Of a DNA stretch of 64,000 nt, positions 43,522 through 54,575 are shown in pieces. The DNA is from Oegoconia quadripuncta (Eukaryota; Arthropoda; Insecta; Lepidoptera; Autostichidae): NCBI GenBank assembly GCA_949316235.1, contig OX438754.1:7239501-7303500 (forward strand). Reading direction: 5' to 3'. A program made the translations under genes and the position numbers. The number at the start of each line of letters is the position of its first letter. Position 1 is the stretch's first letter. The notes below the pieces were generated by a model, which saw only the letters and a list, made by a program, of their open reading frames with translations, was not told where the DNA came from and searched no databases.

Positions 43522-44845
43522 AACCATTGACAAGTTGCGGGTTCTACTTTTGTAATTGGCTGCCTATTTTTTGATGGCTTCTTAAACTCGTTTAAATTTC
43601 AGGGGCTGTTGGTGAAAATGGCCCTTACTTAATAGAAGATTAAGCAAATCAATCTCTTCATACACAATTCAATCCCCCTGGTATTACAAAACTCCTTCTC
43701 TTGAGAGATATAGAGATTATTGTTCGACTCGGTCAGCAAATACCTACTGCTAAGTGCTATCCGCTCTACCTAGGGACCTATCCTTAATGAACTATTGAAT
43801 AACAAGTTTTCCCTTACAATCTCAATATTTGATGAGGTTTCATAGACAACACATTTATATAGGTCTTAATAAGCACGGATATTTATATAAGTTTTATTAG
43901 TAATAGACGGGTCAACCTTGACATTTACGGAGGCAAATCCGGCAACTAGGTCAGGTAAGCTCGTACAGATGGACATGAGGATTTCCGACTCTATTTGCGG
44001 TTTATTTAGGGATTTTCTTGTCTTCCAATAAACTTTTGTACTCGACGTTAACTTCTTATCTATAAGTGAGACATCACAAGAGAATATGTCGTAGTGGTTT
44101 CTTTTGAGTACACAATTGGATAACGTTTGGCCCCTATTAATTTGAGATCACATTTTAGGAGGATGAGAAATTAAATATTACACAGCTATGGTGGTGGTAA
44201 TAGCTTTTAAATTGATAAATTTAAAAGTATGATCGAGTATAGAGTGAACATGAATAATCTTTGTATCACATTCTGAAATGCAAGAATTTAAGCCGTAGTT
44301 ATACCCAAACATCTGATATTTACAACGTCCTATTTTTTTAAATAAATAATGAGACTTTATTTCAACTAAACGACTTATAAATATATATATAACATACTTG
44401 GAAAAATTATAAAAAGAGTATCGCTAGGCCCATTGCCCTGCTGCACCGCAGGCTGTTTTAGTGCAAAAAGGCGCCCACCCTGAGGTTGCTAAGATTATCT
44501 CTTTTGATGTATTTCGCAAACTTTGGCCCCAACTAAGGCAAACAGCGATTTGACCGAAGGGAGCGAATGTATTCCTATTTTTATTTAAAGATAGCTTAAC
44601 ATTATACAAGAAAAAAAGTTTAGTTTGTAATTTTAGTATTATTTAATGTTGTCATATATTTTTATGTCATTAAAGTGTAGTCCATTGTGATAGCAAATAT
44701 AATAGAAAGTGCAACGAAGGTACCGTATAGGTTTTAAAAACATGAATTTGTTACAGGACGGTATAGCCAATCTCTAGGCTTGCTCGAGATAAACGTTATT
44801 TATAGATGAACTTCTGTTGCCAAATTCTACTACTGTTTGAATTTT
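43522..44845. other. No supported gene
   Basis: AT-rich. A GC-richer patch at 44425-44560 (GCCCATTGCCCTGCTGCACC) contains a 61-codon minus-strand frame without a known domain. Confidence 0.4.
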
Positions 44846-44893
44846 GAAAAAAAATAAAAGGCCAACTCTGTAGTTGGCCTTTTATTTTTTTTC
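44846..44893. repeat. Perfect hairpin, 22-bp arms
   Basis: Arms 44846-44867 and 44872-44893 are exact reverse complements with a 4-nt loop. The GGCCAACT core next to the loop is followed outward by A/T runs. It could look like a T-tract terminator, but in this eukaryotic context that is not implied. Confidence 0.9.
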
Positions 44894-45180
44894 TTCACTG
44901 GGAAATTCGTTCCTCATACCGCTCGACTGGGGGATGGCGAGACGGTTATGTGGGACTCCCCTTCCTGTCGGGAGGGATACCCACTAAAACCTCGCGCGAC
45001 CTTTCTCGGCAATAGGGAGGACCTGGGACGCAAATGCGGCTCCAGGTATGCCCCCACTCACAAGGGGTGGCCCGTACCCGGAGGGATAAGAGTTGGCCTA
45101 TTCATACTCAATTAAAAATTTAGAGCAACCTCAGGGTGTCCTATTCATACTCAATTAAAAATTTAGAGCAACATCTCCGT
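44894..45180. repeat. GC-rich block ending in a 43-bp tandem duplication
   Basis: Positions 44895-45090 are GC-rich (CGCTCGACTGGGGGATGGCG, CTCGCGCGACCTTTCTCGGC, AAATGCGGCTCCAGGTATGC). I see no open frame that holds through it, so a LINE untranslated region is possible but unproven. Two identical 33-bp copies follow at 45097-45129 and 45140-45172, a tandem unit of 43 bp. Confidence 0.6.
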
Positions 45181-45502
45181 CTAGCGCGGAATGGCGCGAC
45201 AAGGTCTCAAAGTCATAGCTTTTTCATTAAGAGATTATGCGTATATTTTGTGCCCCTTATATAACGAGACGATTCTACAAGACCCTTACATACATGGATC
45301 GCCCTGAAGAATTTTAATGGTTTCGTCATTAGAGTGGCGAGCATAATTTTTTTTCTATACTGTGTATACTGGACCTTCAGAAGCTATCGGAAATATGAAT
45401 GCAGCTAGACCCGCTAATACTGGAAGTTTTATGGTCGTTGTGCGGCCGCGTGTACCATTATGTTTAAGGATAGGTGCAATAGAAATTGTGGTTAACGATT
45501 TA
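45181..45502. other. No gene seen
   Basis: A 68-codon minus-strand frame at 45355-45561 runs into the adjacent SINE-A. No domain is recognised. Confidence 0.35.
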
Positions 45503-45514
45503 TTATATTGTATA

Positions 45515-45798
45515 ATAATAATAAATAAATAAAATATACTTAGACATACACACAGCGCCATCTAGTTCCACAGTAAGCAACTATAGGCTTATGTTGCGGA
45601 TACCAGATGGTTGATATACTACATAAATACATTTTATTTGAAATAAATACTTATTATAAATGAAAAAATCCATAACTCGCCCAATATAATTGTACCCAAT
45701 ATCCGTATTCATCACACTATGCCCCTAGCGGGATTCGAATCCGCAACCTTTTGGTATAGTGGCCAGAGTTGATAACTACCACACCAAACAGCTCGTCG
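45515..45798 (-). mobile_element. SINE-A with a 12-bp target-site duplication
   Basis: On the plus strand: the tail (ATA/AAAT repeats), CACACAGCGCCATCTAGTTC, TCCATAACTCGCCC, GCGGGATTCGAATCCGCAAC and ACTACCACACCAAACAGCTC. The perfect direct repeat TTATATTGTATA flanks it at 45503-45514 and 45799-45810. It is full length and well preserved. Confidence 0.9.
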
Positions 45799-45964
45799 TT
45801 ATATTGTATATAGAGGTAACGTTATAAATAGGAAAAGTTGTTATTTGAAGACTCTTACTCTAATTAATATCTAATATTTTTTTTTGTATATACTTCCATT
45901 ATATTCACTCTCTACAAAGAAACACCAAACACCTAATAGCACAATCATTATATAGCGGGGATGG

Positions 45965-46225
45965 TGCATATAAAAAAAGTCCACTTATCTTTTCCCGTGG
46001 GTGTCGTAAAAGGTACCTAAGGGACTTTCCACCAATAAACAACTATAGATTTACACGTTTTAACCGCGATGGGCTCACCCCATCCCATTATCATGTGTGC
46101 ATTTCTCTATACTTTGTAAGGTAAAACGTGGATGTTGTTTCAAGCAAACTTTTAATCCCAAACACCAATGTTTGGGATAGCTCTGACTACCTCCTTTGGG
46201 ATAAAGGTCGTGACGTTATGTATAC
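45965..46225 (+). repeat. Repeat E, uninterrupted copy
   Basis: It runs CTTATCTTTTCCCGTGGGTG, AAAGGTACCTAAGGGACTTT, CACGTTTTAACCGCGATGGG, AAGGTAAAACGTGGATGTTG, ATGTTTGGGATAGCTCTGAC and GGGATAAAGGTCGTGACGTT. I used this copy as the reference for reading empty sites at 16862, 31937 and 54060. Confidence 0.7.
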
Positions 46226-46289
46226 ATGTTATCCATTCTCTTTTAAAATGTATAATATTTTTAGATTAAGCATATATAGGACAACTTTA

Positions 46290-46462
46290 CATTATCCTTG
46301 GTAGCATGCTGGCTATTTAAGCTGCACCATCATAAGTTCTATAAAACAATAGTCCGCACAAGAGGGTCATTTTGACGGCGGTTGGTGTATCTTGATTAGG
46401 CATTATTGTAACATTAATCCTATAAAACAGCCCTATATGAATAACTATGTCGCCAACGGTAC
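46290..46462. mobile_element. Decayed MITE related to 11-221
   Basis: It shares CACAAGAGGGTCATTTTGAC and the right terminus ATAACTATGTCGCCAACGGTAC with the element at the left edge. The left terminus is eroded. Open frames at 46317-46586 (minus) and 46447-46650 (plus) lie over it and are not called as genes. Confidence 0.55.
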
Positions 46463-46974
46463 AAGCTAGACACTTGCTTAGTATGCAGCGTACAACGACT
46501 AAGTTTAAAATCATTTCTTGGCTAAACGAACCACGTACATATTCGTTATTAGTTTTGCTTTGCATAGCAACGGGCACGCATATCACTTTATTTAAATTGA
46601 TTTTTTCTGCGAATTTATCTCACAGAGAAGCACTGGACTCTAAAATATAGATTTTACCTGGTTAAGGGTTCTGGGATTCATAATGGACACCGTACAACCA
46701 AATATCAATTATATTAATTGTTGCTGTTGTCGTATTGTTTGTTGTATTGTGTGTGTCGTATAGTGCAAAGTTGTAAAAAACACCTGCGCGGGCGCTGAAT
46801 AGCTCAAGGCATCGGGCCTTGAGATCAGAAGTAAATAACACCGGTATATTACTTCATTTAGCATTATTCAAATTTATACCAAATTTTCTAAGTTGTATAA
46901 TAGCATTCCAAAATATAGATTTCATTTAGTTTCTAAGTCAGTTGACTCAGTTTTAGTTCATTCAATAATAGTTC
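46463..46974. other. No gene seen
   Basis: AT-rich. Nothing recognised. Confidence 0.4.
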
Positions 46975-47115
46975 GAAATCATCATCATTTCATCAGCCAC
47001 GGGACGTCCACTGCTGAACCTATGTAGGCTTTCTTCATAGAATTCTAGAGTGCCTTGTTGGAAGCGGCCTGCATCCAGCGACTTCCCGCGACCTTTGTTA
47101 CGTTATCTCCACTCG
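46975..47115 (-). pseudogene. RTE-like LINE 3' end
   Basis: From the left: an ATCATCATC tail, then CCACGGGACGTCCACTGCTG, GAACCTATGTAGGCTTTCTT, GGAAGCGGCCTGCATCCAGC and GACTTCCCGCGACCTTTGTT. This is the reverse complement of the ORF2 C-terminus kept at 56703-56849 (GSRWMQAPSNWSLWKPMGEA). Confidence 0.75.
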
Positions 47116-48496
47116 AAAACTTAAATAGCTCACCGGGCATCAGTTCTTTGAGAGCTATGTAGTATGTATGTATGTTTTCGAAATAAGTTATTATTTATTG
47201 TTTAAAGTAGAATATTTGTTCCACACAATTTCTTGTTAAAATTTTGATGGAAAATAAAATGGTGCTACCTCATCATTAAACAAGGGAGATAGGTTGTTAT
47301 TGTGAATTACTACAGGCTTTAGTGTCGGTACTTTTAGTCGGTGGTTTGCGTACATTGTCCCTTGCTTTTATGACCTGAAGTCGACAGGTACGTAGGGACA
47401 CGTGTCAAAAGTGTACTCATTCTATGTTGTAGTACAACAGGTATTATTCCGGCAATGTTTGAATACTGAAGTCTTGTTGATTTATTACTATATTTCATTT
47501 ATTAGAAGTTCTACCGCCTATTTATTTTAGCCCCATCGACTTTAAGATGACGGCGTCTTCTCACTCAAAGGAGTCAAGAGAAAAGTAAGACGAGGAACGA
47601 ACAAAAATAAGTAGAAATGAAGGTATAAAGAATGTGTAATGTTTTTAGCATAAAGCCGTAATTTTATTTTAAATTTTGTATTGTTCTCGAACCTTTATCA
47701 TAAGACACCATTAACCTACACTTAGTTTTGCAAATAAATAATTGAATTGAATAATTGAAGTAACCCTATGGTTAACTGGAAGAAATCCCTCAATAGAATA
47801 AGTCCGCTATTGTACTCAAAATTTATACCAATGTAAAACTCATGTTTTTTACTTTTGTAAAACAGCGTTTACCAAAAAAAGCCAAAAGAGTTTTTTAGGC
47901 CTATGCACTTGGCTAAGCCAGAGAGGTCTCTGGCGAATTCATTATCCTCTTACCTAATTTTAAACAAATAATACTAATCAACTTTAACAAAATAACATTA
48001 AGTCATGAAAATATACCAAACATACCTGAAGATAAAACGGAACGGAAAAATGTTTTTGTACCAAAACGTATCAGTTACCGAAACGCAGTAGATACTAATT
48101 ACAGACAACTGTAACCAGAACAAAAGTAGGAGGAACATAGATTTATCGTATTTCCCCTGATAACGTGTTTGCGGCCAAACGAAGCTAAAAAACACAGCTC
48201 CACTCGGATTTCATTTGCCGGAGGTATTTGGAAAACAAAAGAAGGAATAACACGGTTCTGTCGGTATCGGCCACAATGAACGTTTTTCTTGCTATTAACG
48301 CGCGCGGGGGAAGAATGGGCCCATAGAAGCGGCCATTAGACTGGGGATTGCATCGGACGGGATGTTGCCGGGTTATACCACTTGTGTAGCCATATAGAAG
48401 AGCGTTTCGCTTTATTGTTGTTTTAAACACGCTGCAATGCTGATATTGTTTCTATATTTTACTTCGTTATCACTTTTATGGAGCGATCAGCTCACC
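47116..48496. other. No supported gene
   Basis: AT-rich. About 47797-47870 resembles the LINE tail inserted in SINE-A at 34764 (AAGTCCGCTATTGTACTCA). A GC-richer patch at 48290-48380 holds part of an 81-codon minus-strand frame without a known domain. Confidence 0.4.
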
Positions 48497-48772
48497 TTGT
48501 AGAAAGGTTAAATGAAGATGAAGCCGAAGGTGGATGCACGCCCATCCAGAACAACGATGCTATCATCTTTTTGTTGCTTGGCAGCATACTTAGGTAAGAC
48601 TTTTTTTTTATGCACGAAAGGTTCATACTTGACCTCAATCACACCTGATGTTAAGTGAAGATAAGGTCGAAGGTGGAAGCGTACTGACCCGGAAACCCCA
48701 GATATTTGCTAAAATTTGAAAGTTGATAGCATTTGGCCAGGTCAAGCAGTTTAAAATGCCCTACCATCTCAT
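48497..48772 (-). mobile_element. SINE-B, older copy interrupted by a second SINE-B
   Basis: The left part has AAATGAAGATGAAGCCGAAGG, AACAACGATGCTATC and TTGCTTGGCAGCATACTTAG, ending at 48600. The right part (about 48715-48772) has GATAGCATTTGGCCAGG and TTTAAAATGCCCTACCATC. Together they are the collinear halves of one diverged SINE-B. Confidence 0.65.
48601..48706 (-). mobile_element. SINE-B, younger nested fragment
   Basis: TTTTTTTTTATGCACGAAAG, CTTGACCTCAATCACACCTG, ATGTTAAGTGAAGATAAGGT and GCGTACTGACCCGGAAACCC match the T-rich end and core of SINE-B closely. It is truncated after about 105 bp and lies inside the older copy. Confidence 0.75.
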
Positions 48773-49059
48773 GCTTAAGCATATGCTCATGCTCATGGAC
48801 TCCTGAAACTCCTCAGTCATAAGGTCGATACGGCGTTGTCACCCGGGGAAATAAGAAGGAATACCACTTAAGCAAGTAATTTCACAGGCTTCATGTTATC
48901 CTTTCAAAGCCTAGATTTGTTTATGATTAACTGAATATGCGTTTCACCACAATCCTGACAAAGGGAAAGAGGCATACCACCTAATTTTTTAAGGTATTAA
49001 TAAGACTTATATTAATAATCATAACAGCTTTAGGTAGAGCAAAATTCGAAATCTCGATA
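48773..49059. other. No gene seen
   Basis: AT-rich with no assignable feature. Confidence 0.35.
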
Positions 49060-49145
49060 GCCAGCAGTGGCCTGCTCTCGCTGGAAGATGTATCTACGGG
49101 CCATATTTCACCACGCGCGGGCTCAGTGCGGATTGGTGGATTTGT
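49060..49145 (-). repeat. Repeat H or SINE-C related fragment
   Basis: GGGCCATATTTCACCACGCG, CGGGCTCAGTGCGGATTGGT and GGATTTGTGTCGGGC resemble the CCACGC..GGCCCA.TGCGG block of these lepidopteran repeats. Too short to assign firmly. The 82-codon plus frame at 49067-49315 covers it and is not called. Confidence 0.4.
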
Positions 49146-49377
49146 GTCGGGCTATTGTTTCCTTTCTTTCTTTTTCTTCTAGTGGCCACCTGTCAGCGTT
49201 TTCAAATCGCCACTGCATTCTGCCATCGACTTCGCTTAACGATGTACTTCTTAATTCCCGACAAAAGTGTTATAAGCTTGAAGCCAATACTATCTGTGAC
49301 ATTGTAGCTACATAAACCGAAAATCGGTTAAGCCGTTTCTAATAGCTTTAAAACAATTGATTTGATAACATTTATCG

Positions 49378-49550
49378 GACACGCTGGAATTCGTCCAGTA
49401 TCTCTCAGCCAAATTAGTTCCGGCCTCGTGTGATCTTCAGGCTAGGGCGTACCCAACGTCTTAGTTTAGCTGTTCAGCGAGGCAACGTGGCCACTGTGTT
49501 AAGGTCTATGCCCGAAACTGACGTACTGGATGAAGTATTCACCTTTAGTT
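49378..49550 (+). pseudogene. LINE-L C-terminal block
   Basis: The frame gives RLGRTQRLSLAVQRGNVATV, then LRSMPETDVLDEVF. QR.SLA.QRGNA.SV is the closing motif of the block described at 28031 and 42128. The upstream part is in another phase, so the copy is frameshifted. Repeat D follows directly. Confidence 0.6.
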
Positions 49551-49554
49551 TGCA

Positions 49555-49735
49555 ATCTCCGATGCAAAGAGACGGGTGTTTCTGTGTGTCTGTCTGTGGC
49601 ACCGTAGCTTTTAAAGCGGCTTTTTTTATTTGAATGCAGGTTTTCTGGCGCTGATTCTTAGACATGTTTTATGAAAATGTGTTCAGCCGTTTTGTTTTAA
49701 TCGCTTGGTTACTCGGGGTTTTCTAAATTTAAATT
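49555..49735 (+). repeat. Repeat D, diverged subfamily
   Basis: ACGGGTGTTTCTGTGTGTCT, GTCTGTGGCACCGTAGCTTT, TTTGAATGCAGGTTTTCTGG and ATTCTTAGACATGTTTTATG, then TGTTCAGCCGTTTTG. I know this sequence type as a very common lepidopteran repeat. The beginning (CCCCGACG-like) may be displaced to about 49255. The frames at 49430-49633 and 49474-49665 are not host genes. Confidence 0.6.
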
Positions 49736-50815
49736 TATAGTTATTTTTATATTTTTTACTATGTATTTTAAAACCAAAAATAAATTTATATTAGGTTAAA
49801 AAAATATATCAACAGATATAATAAGGTATTGATTTGTTTATCTGGCTGATTTCATAGTCTATTTTATAAATTCACCTGGACCGGTATTTATGAGACCGTA
49901 TTATATGAAAAAGAGCGTGCCCCATAAGAGCTTGCTCATTCTATTTACACCTTGTAAAAGGTTTTAGTAGAAATTACCTAGGAACGAGGCCGAATTACAC
50001 TAACGCTGCCGCAAATGAGGTTGGCCACGCTGCCCAGAGGTACCTTTTTATAAAAACACTCACGAAGCTCGTTTTTTGCCCGCTTCAAAAAATCCTATGC
50101 TGTTGTCTAGAAAGCAGAGCGCTTAACTGAAATAATTTGTTGAAAATAAGCAGGAAATTTACTGCGCGAGAGACTTTCTGGAGTTAAATTTATTGTACGC
50201 AGCGCAATTGTGGAATTTTAAACAGTCTACCCTGCAGTGCAGAACTTTTGGAGCGGTATTGCGTAGGTACCGGTGGGAACAGGGCACAAACTACTCTTTC
50301 CCTTTAAGGCACTGAGCAGACGAGACCCAGTCACGTCTCTTCGTTAATTCTGAAAATTGGTATTCTTCTAAGTTAGTGGTTATTGTCTTGAAAGACATTT
50401 CACAGTATGAATAAGAATAATGTTATGTATAACTTGAGATATGTTAGGTTATGCTTTGTACTAATAATACAAAAGCCATAGCAGCCGAACTAGATCTATG
50501 AACTCTATATTTCAGCATACAATGCCCTTCCCTTAGAGATTAAACAGGTTATAGATAAAACTATTTTTCTGACATACATTCGAACCGGTATGGGTAGATA
50601 CTACGTTTGCGGACTATTATTCCGCCTGATAGTAAAGCTGTAAATACCGCCTGGGTTGTCGAATGAAAAGAATACAGAATGGGCATTTATTTCAAGCTTT
50701 TATTTGCTTGCTAAAATTCGTATGTTGGTAAGATTTCCGTTTCAAAATCCATAAACAATTTTTCAGCCATTTGCTGGTATCTGATTGAACTGGGCATATT
50801 TATGTAAGTTCGGTT
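49736..50815. other. No gene seen
   Basis: AT-rich, with a GC-richer patch at about 49985-50060 (ACGCTGCCGCAAATGAGGTT) that I could not assign. Confidence 0.4.
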
Positions 50816-50970
50816 ATTATCTGAGCTGATCTGATTATGGAGCCGGGATGTAGGGACTGGAACTCTCTCATGGAAAATTGCATGATTATCGAATTTGGGC
50901 TGGATTGTTCTGTTGCCTGAACATGGAGCCAGAAGATTGATACTGGAACTTCTTGATGGACTATATGTTA
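50816..50970 (+). repeat. Repeat M, two units
   Basis: GAGCTGATCTGATTATGGAG at 50824 and CTGAACATGGAGCCAGAAGA at 50919 are two units of the repeat seen at 12941. TCGAATTTGGGCTGGATTG lies between them. Confidence 0.5.
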
Positions 50971-51866
50971 CATGGATTTGTATTAGAATAATATGTATGT
51001 ACCGAAAATTAAATTTTTAAGGACTTTAGTCTATAAGTGAAACATTGCTTAAATATTAAAATCTGCAATAAAAATTTATTGTACTTTGTAAACTGCATTA
51101 TGAGATAGGAGTACCTATCATATTACATGACATTGTTTTGTATACATACTACTCTTATCTCACTCGGCCCCAATTTCACTGTGTATATTTTCACATTTCA
51201 TTTTATAATAACGTGTGTCGCTAAATGGGTCAAATAAACGATTCTTATCCTTATTCTTATATAAGTGATTATCATGATGAAGTTAATACGTCAAGTTATG
51301 ATGAACTTAAGATTGATTTTAGAAGTATTTTTAATGTTGAACACATTTTTCTTTATCGGGCTCTACTTGTTAGCCAACTGACCAACCTATTAAAAAACTT
51401 GGCCTTCCAAGAGAATGCCAACAGCAACCACGTCTACGCGGTCCCTTAAATCCAACAATAACGAAGGCTATTATGCCCAAGCACCAATTGCTGTGACACC
51501 GGCCAACAATAAACTGAATTGCGTCTTGTTGCCTAATATCCCTGTTACAGTCAAACACGTGAGTGGGAATATTTCTAAAAGTGGCTCAATTTTTATTATA
51601 GCTACAAACTTTCTTCACCGTGCTTCGGAATTTCACTATGACCGGCAAACATTTTCTAATTATGTCTAGAGGTACATCGTAAAATGACGCATTTCATGTA
51701 GGTACTTGACGGCGTTGTATCACATTACATTAGCAGTAGTGTGTGTCCAATTTCTGGCCAGATATACTACATGCCTCAGCAATGCTTGATCCGATTTAAG
51801 CGAAGTTTTTTTATATTACTAAACGAGGATGGAGATGGGTGATATACTACACAAATATCCGTGGCT
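50971..51866. other. No supported gene; two overlapping short frames
   Basis: Plus-strand frames at 51225-51449 (74 codons) and 51415-51669 (84 codons), and a minus-strand frame at 51370-51558, overlap a GC-richer stretch at 51390-51560. One reading has NSNHVYAVP, another KSNNNEGYYAQAPIAVTPAN. No family is recognised and there is no convincing splice structure. Positions 51738-51835 weakly resemble repeat D. Confidence 0.3.
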
Positions 51867-52209
51867 TAACCGCCTCCGTGGCTCAATGTAAACAACATTG
51901 GGTTTATGATTCGGAGGTCGCGGGTTCGGTCCCCAGCGGGGTACATGCTTAAGTACTCGGTTTGGTTGGTGGTAGGGCATTTTAAATGTCCGCCTGGCTA
52001 GCTACTACCATCTTCTCTAAATCTGCCGCCAAGCAGCAATGTTAATAACATTGTTGTGTTCCGGTTGTCAGAGATAAGATAGGCAGTCCCCCAAATGTGT
52101 TGGGGTTTCGGGGTCAGTACGCTTCCACCTTCGACCTCATCTTCACTTAACATCAGGTGGGATTGAGGTCAAGTACCAACCCGTTGTGCATAATTTTTTT
52201 TTTTTTTTG
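51867..52209 (+). mobile_element. SINE-B, best full-length copy
   Basis: The tRNA-like head has ACCGCCTCCGTGGCTCAATG (box A region) and GGTCGCGGGTTCGGTCCCCA (box B region). The body contains GGTTTGGTTGGTGGTAGGGC, TCCGCCTGGCTAGCTACTAC, CCCCAAATGTGTTGGGGTTT, and GTACGCTTCCACCTTCGACC, ending CCGTTGTGCATAATTTTTTT. It defines the family here. The end is T-rich on the strand that carries the head. Confidence 0.9.
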
Positions 52210-52234
52210 TCAAGGCATGTAATATAATATAAAT

Positions 52235-52345
52235 GAAAACATCCATAACTCGGATACACATGATATTCATCATACAAACATTATGATCATAGCGGGATTC
52301 GAGCAATAGCAATGTTACTAATCACTATACCAAACAGGTAATATT
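52235..52345 (-). mobile_element. SINE-A, head half only
   Basis: ATGAAAACATCCATAACTCG, CATAGCGGGATTCGAGCAAT and CTAATCACTATACCAAACAG match the head and proximal body of SINE-A on the minus strand. The distal half is missing and the box B region is damaged. Confidence 0.7.
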
Positions 52346-54059
52346 ATGTTCAGTGTCATTAATTTTGTCAAGTCGCGAATTTATGTCAGTTTGCATTTAG
52401 ACTTCGACTACAACTCGGCACTAAGGAGAACAATTTGACTTTTCGGAATGTGACTAACCTCTTACGAGAATTACTGCGGGGAGGGAATAACCGTTAATTT
52501 TATGTCAAGGCTTACCTCTGTACGAGGTGTATGAGGAAACCATAATTTTATGTGACTTACCATATTGTGTAGGGCATATTAGGTTTCCTAACGATCGTCG
52601 GTATGTAATGTAATATACGAACGCGCTGGAATTACACGACATTGAATTTCGTATAACTTTTTAAACGATTGTCGTTGTTTTATTTTCGTTTCTTTTATTT
52701 TCTATAGTAAATTTATAAAGTATAATAGTCATTATAATGCTAGAAACTATTGATATATTCTCAAACGAATCGTTAAGCTGGCAGAGGGGTGGGGTACACT
52801 TGACTCGAACAAATATTTGCACTTCGAAGTTTAAATTTTTGGGCAAATGGATCCTTAAATTGGTAAGTGGTCAAAATAACATCTAACGACATTCCTCACG
52901 ATGGGGTACAAAAGTTAAAAGAAACATCCCCAATTTATGTGGTACCTTAAATTTTTTTTTCAAGATTTCATTTTACCACTTTACCATGCTAAATTTATAA
53001 CTTTCTAAACTAAGAGCTCCTGAACTAAACCGCGGACAGACAGACAGACATGGCGTTCATTGTTGACTACGAAACCCTAAAAATTACACCACCTAACAAA
53101 TAAATGTGAGTTTACTTTTAAATTGTCTCGTTCATAAAAAAAATGTAACAGAAAGTGAAATTTATCCAATGCAATTTAAAGCAGACTTTATCCCGTCCTA
53201 TGGAATGCTTTTCAACCCTTAATTTGAGTTATCGTCCGTAATGAACATCTAATGAGGTTTCGCTTATCCTTCCGCCATTTTATCCCGTTCACAATGGAAC
53301 TGTCGGCTGGAGATTCCCATTCGGATTCATGTGATACGAAAAAGGGAGCGGTTTTATTGAAATATACTTTATATCTTGGATATTTTTTATAGTAGTCATG
53401 TATTGCAACGCAAGTTGAATTAATATGTACATAGAAAAAGAAACAATATGCAAGGCCTTAGATGCAGTCTCACAAGACGTAATAGAAATGCCCGATCGAG
53501 AAAAGTGCCAGGGATTGATTCACGGTACCGCGGGTACCGCGAAATATGAGAAACAAGGATACGAGTGCGACCAGCTAGATTCGTTGCAGACTACACGGTC
53601 TTTTTGAGTCTCTAAGTAGATCGACTCTGTGCGGTGATGAGTTGGTAATTTGAATGTTTCATAGCTTATCTATTAAACTGCTCCAAGCTTCTGGAGACCT
53701 AAGAGCTGGTGCCTACTTTGCCCAATAGCTGAGCTTATGAATTCAGCGGGGCTATGCCTCGCGGAAGCGAGTTGGGCGGCGTATTTTTACTAGGTATAAG
53801 ATACATTATTATAACACTTTCAAAAATAGATTAAAATTTTAATCAGTACTAAATATTGCTTCATCACATTATCATTATTTTTATGCAGATTTCTTTGGAA
53901 CTAGGAAGCTGCTGCACTTCAATAAATTTGACAAACTTTTTGCGATAGTTACAGGAAGACATAGGGCGTGTTTTGTCATTTTTTTTAAATATTTTCAAGA
54001 GATAGTAACGTTGTTAATATTTTAAGAACTTCCTATCTTTCGGATAATTTGAAAAGAAT
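52346..54059. other. No supported gene; fragment of a common repeat at 53010-53095
   Basis: Positions 53010-53095 carry GCTCCTGAACTAAACCGCGG, then a GACAGACAGACAGACATGGC run and GACTACGAAACCCTAAAAA, a sequence type common in insect genomes. Short frames (for example 53425-53607) show no domain. Positions 52560-52600 share GTAGGGCATATTAGG with the arms of the element at 10922. Confidence 0.4.
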
Positions 54060-54575
54060 AGAACCAACCCGTCTCTTCCCGTGGGTTGCGTAAAAGGCGG
54101 CTAAGTGAATTTATAAAACATTACTTTAAAACATCTATGAATTGTCTGTTACGTGTACATTTCTATATATTTCGGAAAGTGAACTGTGGTTGTTGCTTCA
54201 ACCATTAAACTTTTAATGTTTGGAACACTCAAACCACTTGGGATTTGGGATATCCCTGACCACCCCATTTGGTATAATAATAATAAAATAATAATAAATG
54301 CCCTTAGACATACACACAAAGCTATCTAGTTCCACAGTAAGCAACTGTAGGCTTGTGTTGTGGATACCAGATGGTTGGTATACTATATAAATACATTTTT
54401 TTTATATAAATAAATACTTATTATAAATGAAAACATCCATAACTCGGGTGTACATGTCCGTATTCATCACACAAACATATGCCCCTAGCGAACCCGCAAC
54501 CTTTTGGTATAGTGGCCAGAGTTGCTAACCACTACACCAAACAGGTCGTCATAATGGTCGTAACGTTTTGTACGT
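54060..54575 (+). repeat. Repeat E copy interrupted by SINE-A
   Basis: The left part has ACCCGTCTCTTCCCGTGGGT, GTAAAAGGCGGCTAAGTGAA, TATATTTCGGAAAGTGAACT and CTGACCACCCCATTTGGTATAA. After the SINE the family ending resumes at 54556 as GGTCGTAACGTTTTGTACGT. The intact order is seen at 45965. Confidence 0.75.
54279..54550 (-). mobile_element. SINE-A inserted in repeat E
   Basis: On the plus strand: tail, CACACAAAGCTATCTAGTTC, TGGATACCAGATGGTTGGTA, CCATAACTCGGGTGTACATG, GCGAACCCGCAACCTTTTGG and GCTAACCACTACACCAAACA. ATAAT stands on both sides (54274-54278 and 54551-54555), and removing the SINE with one ATAAT restores the repeat E sequence. About 7 bp of the box B region are deleted. Confidence 0.85.

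Noticed and set aside
44846..44893. A rho-independent-like terminator (stem followed by a T run).
   Set aside because: The window is eukaryotic and no gene precedes it. The T run is part of a perfect palindrome rather than a terminator.
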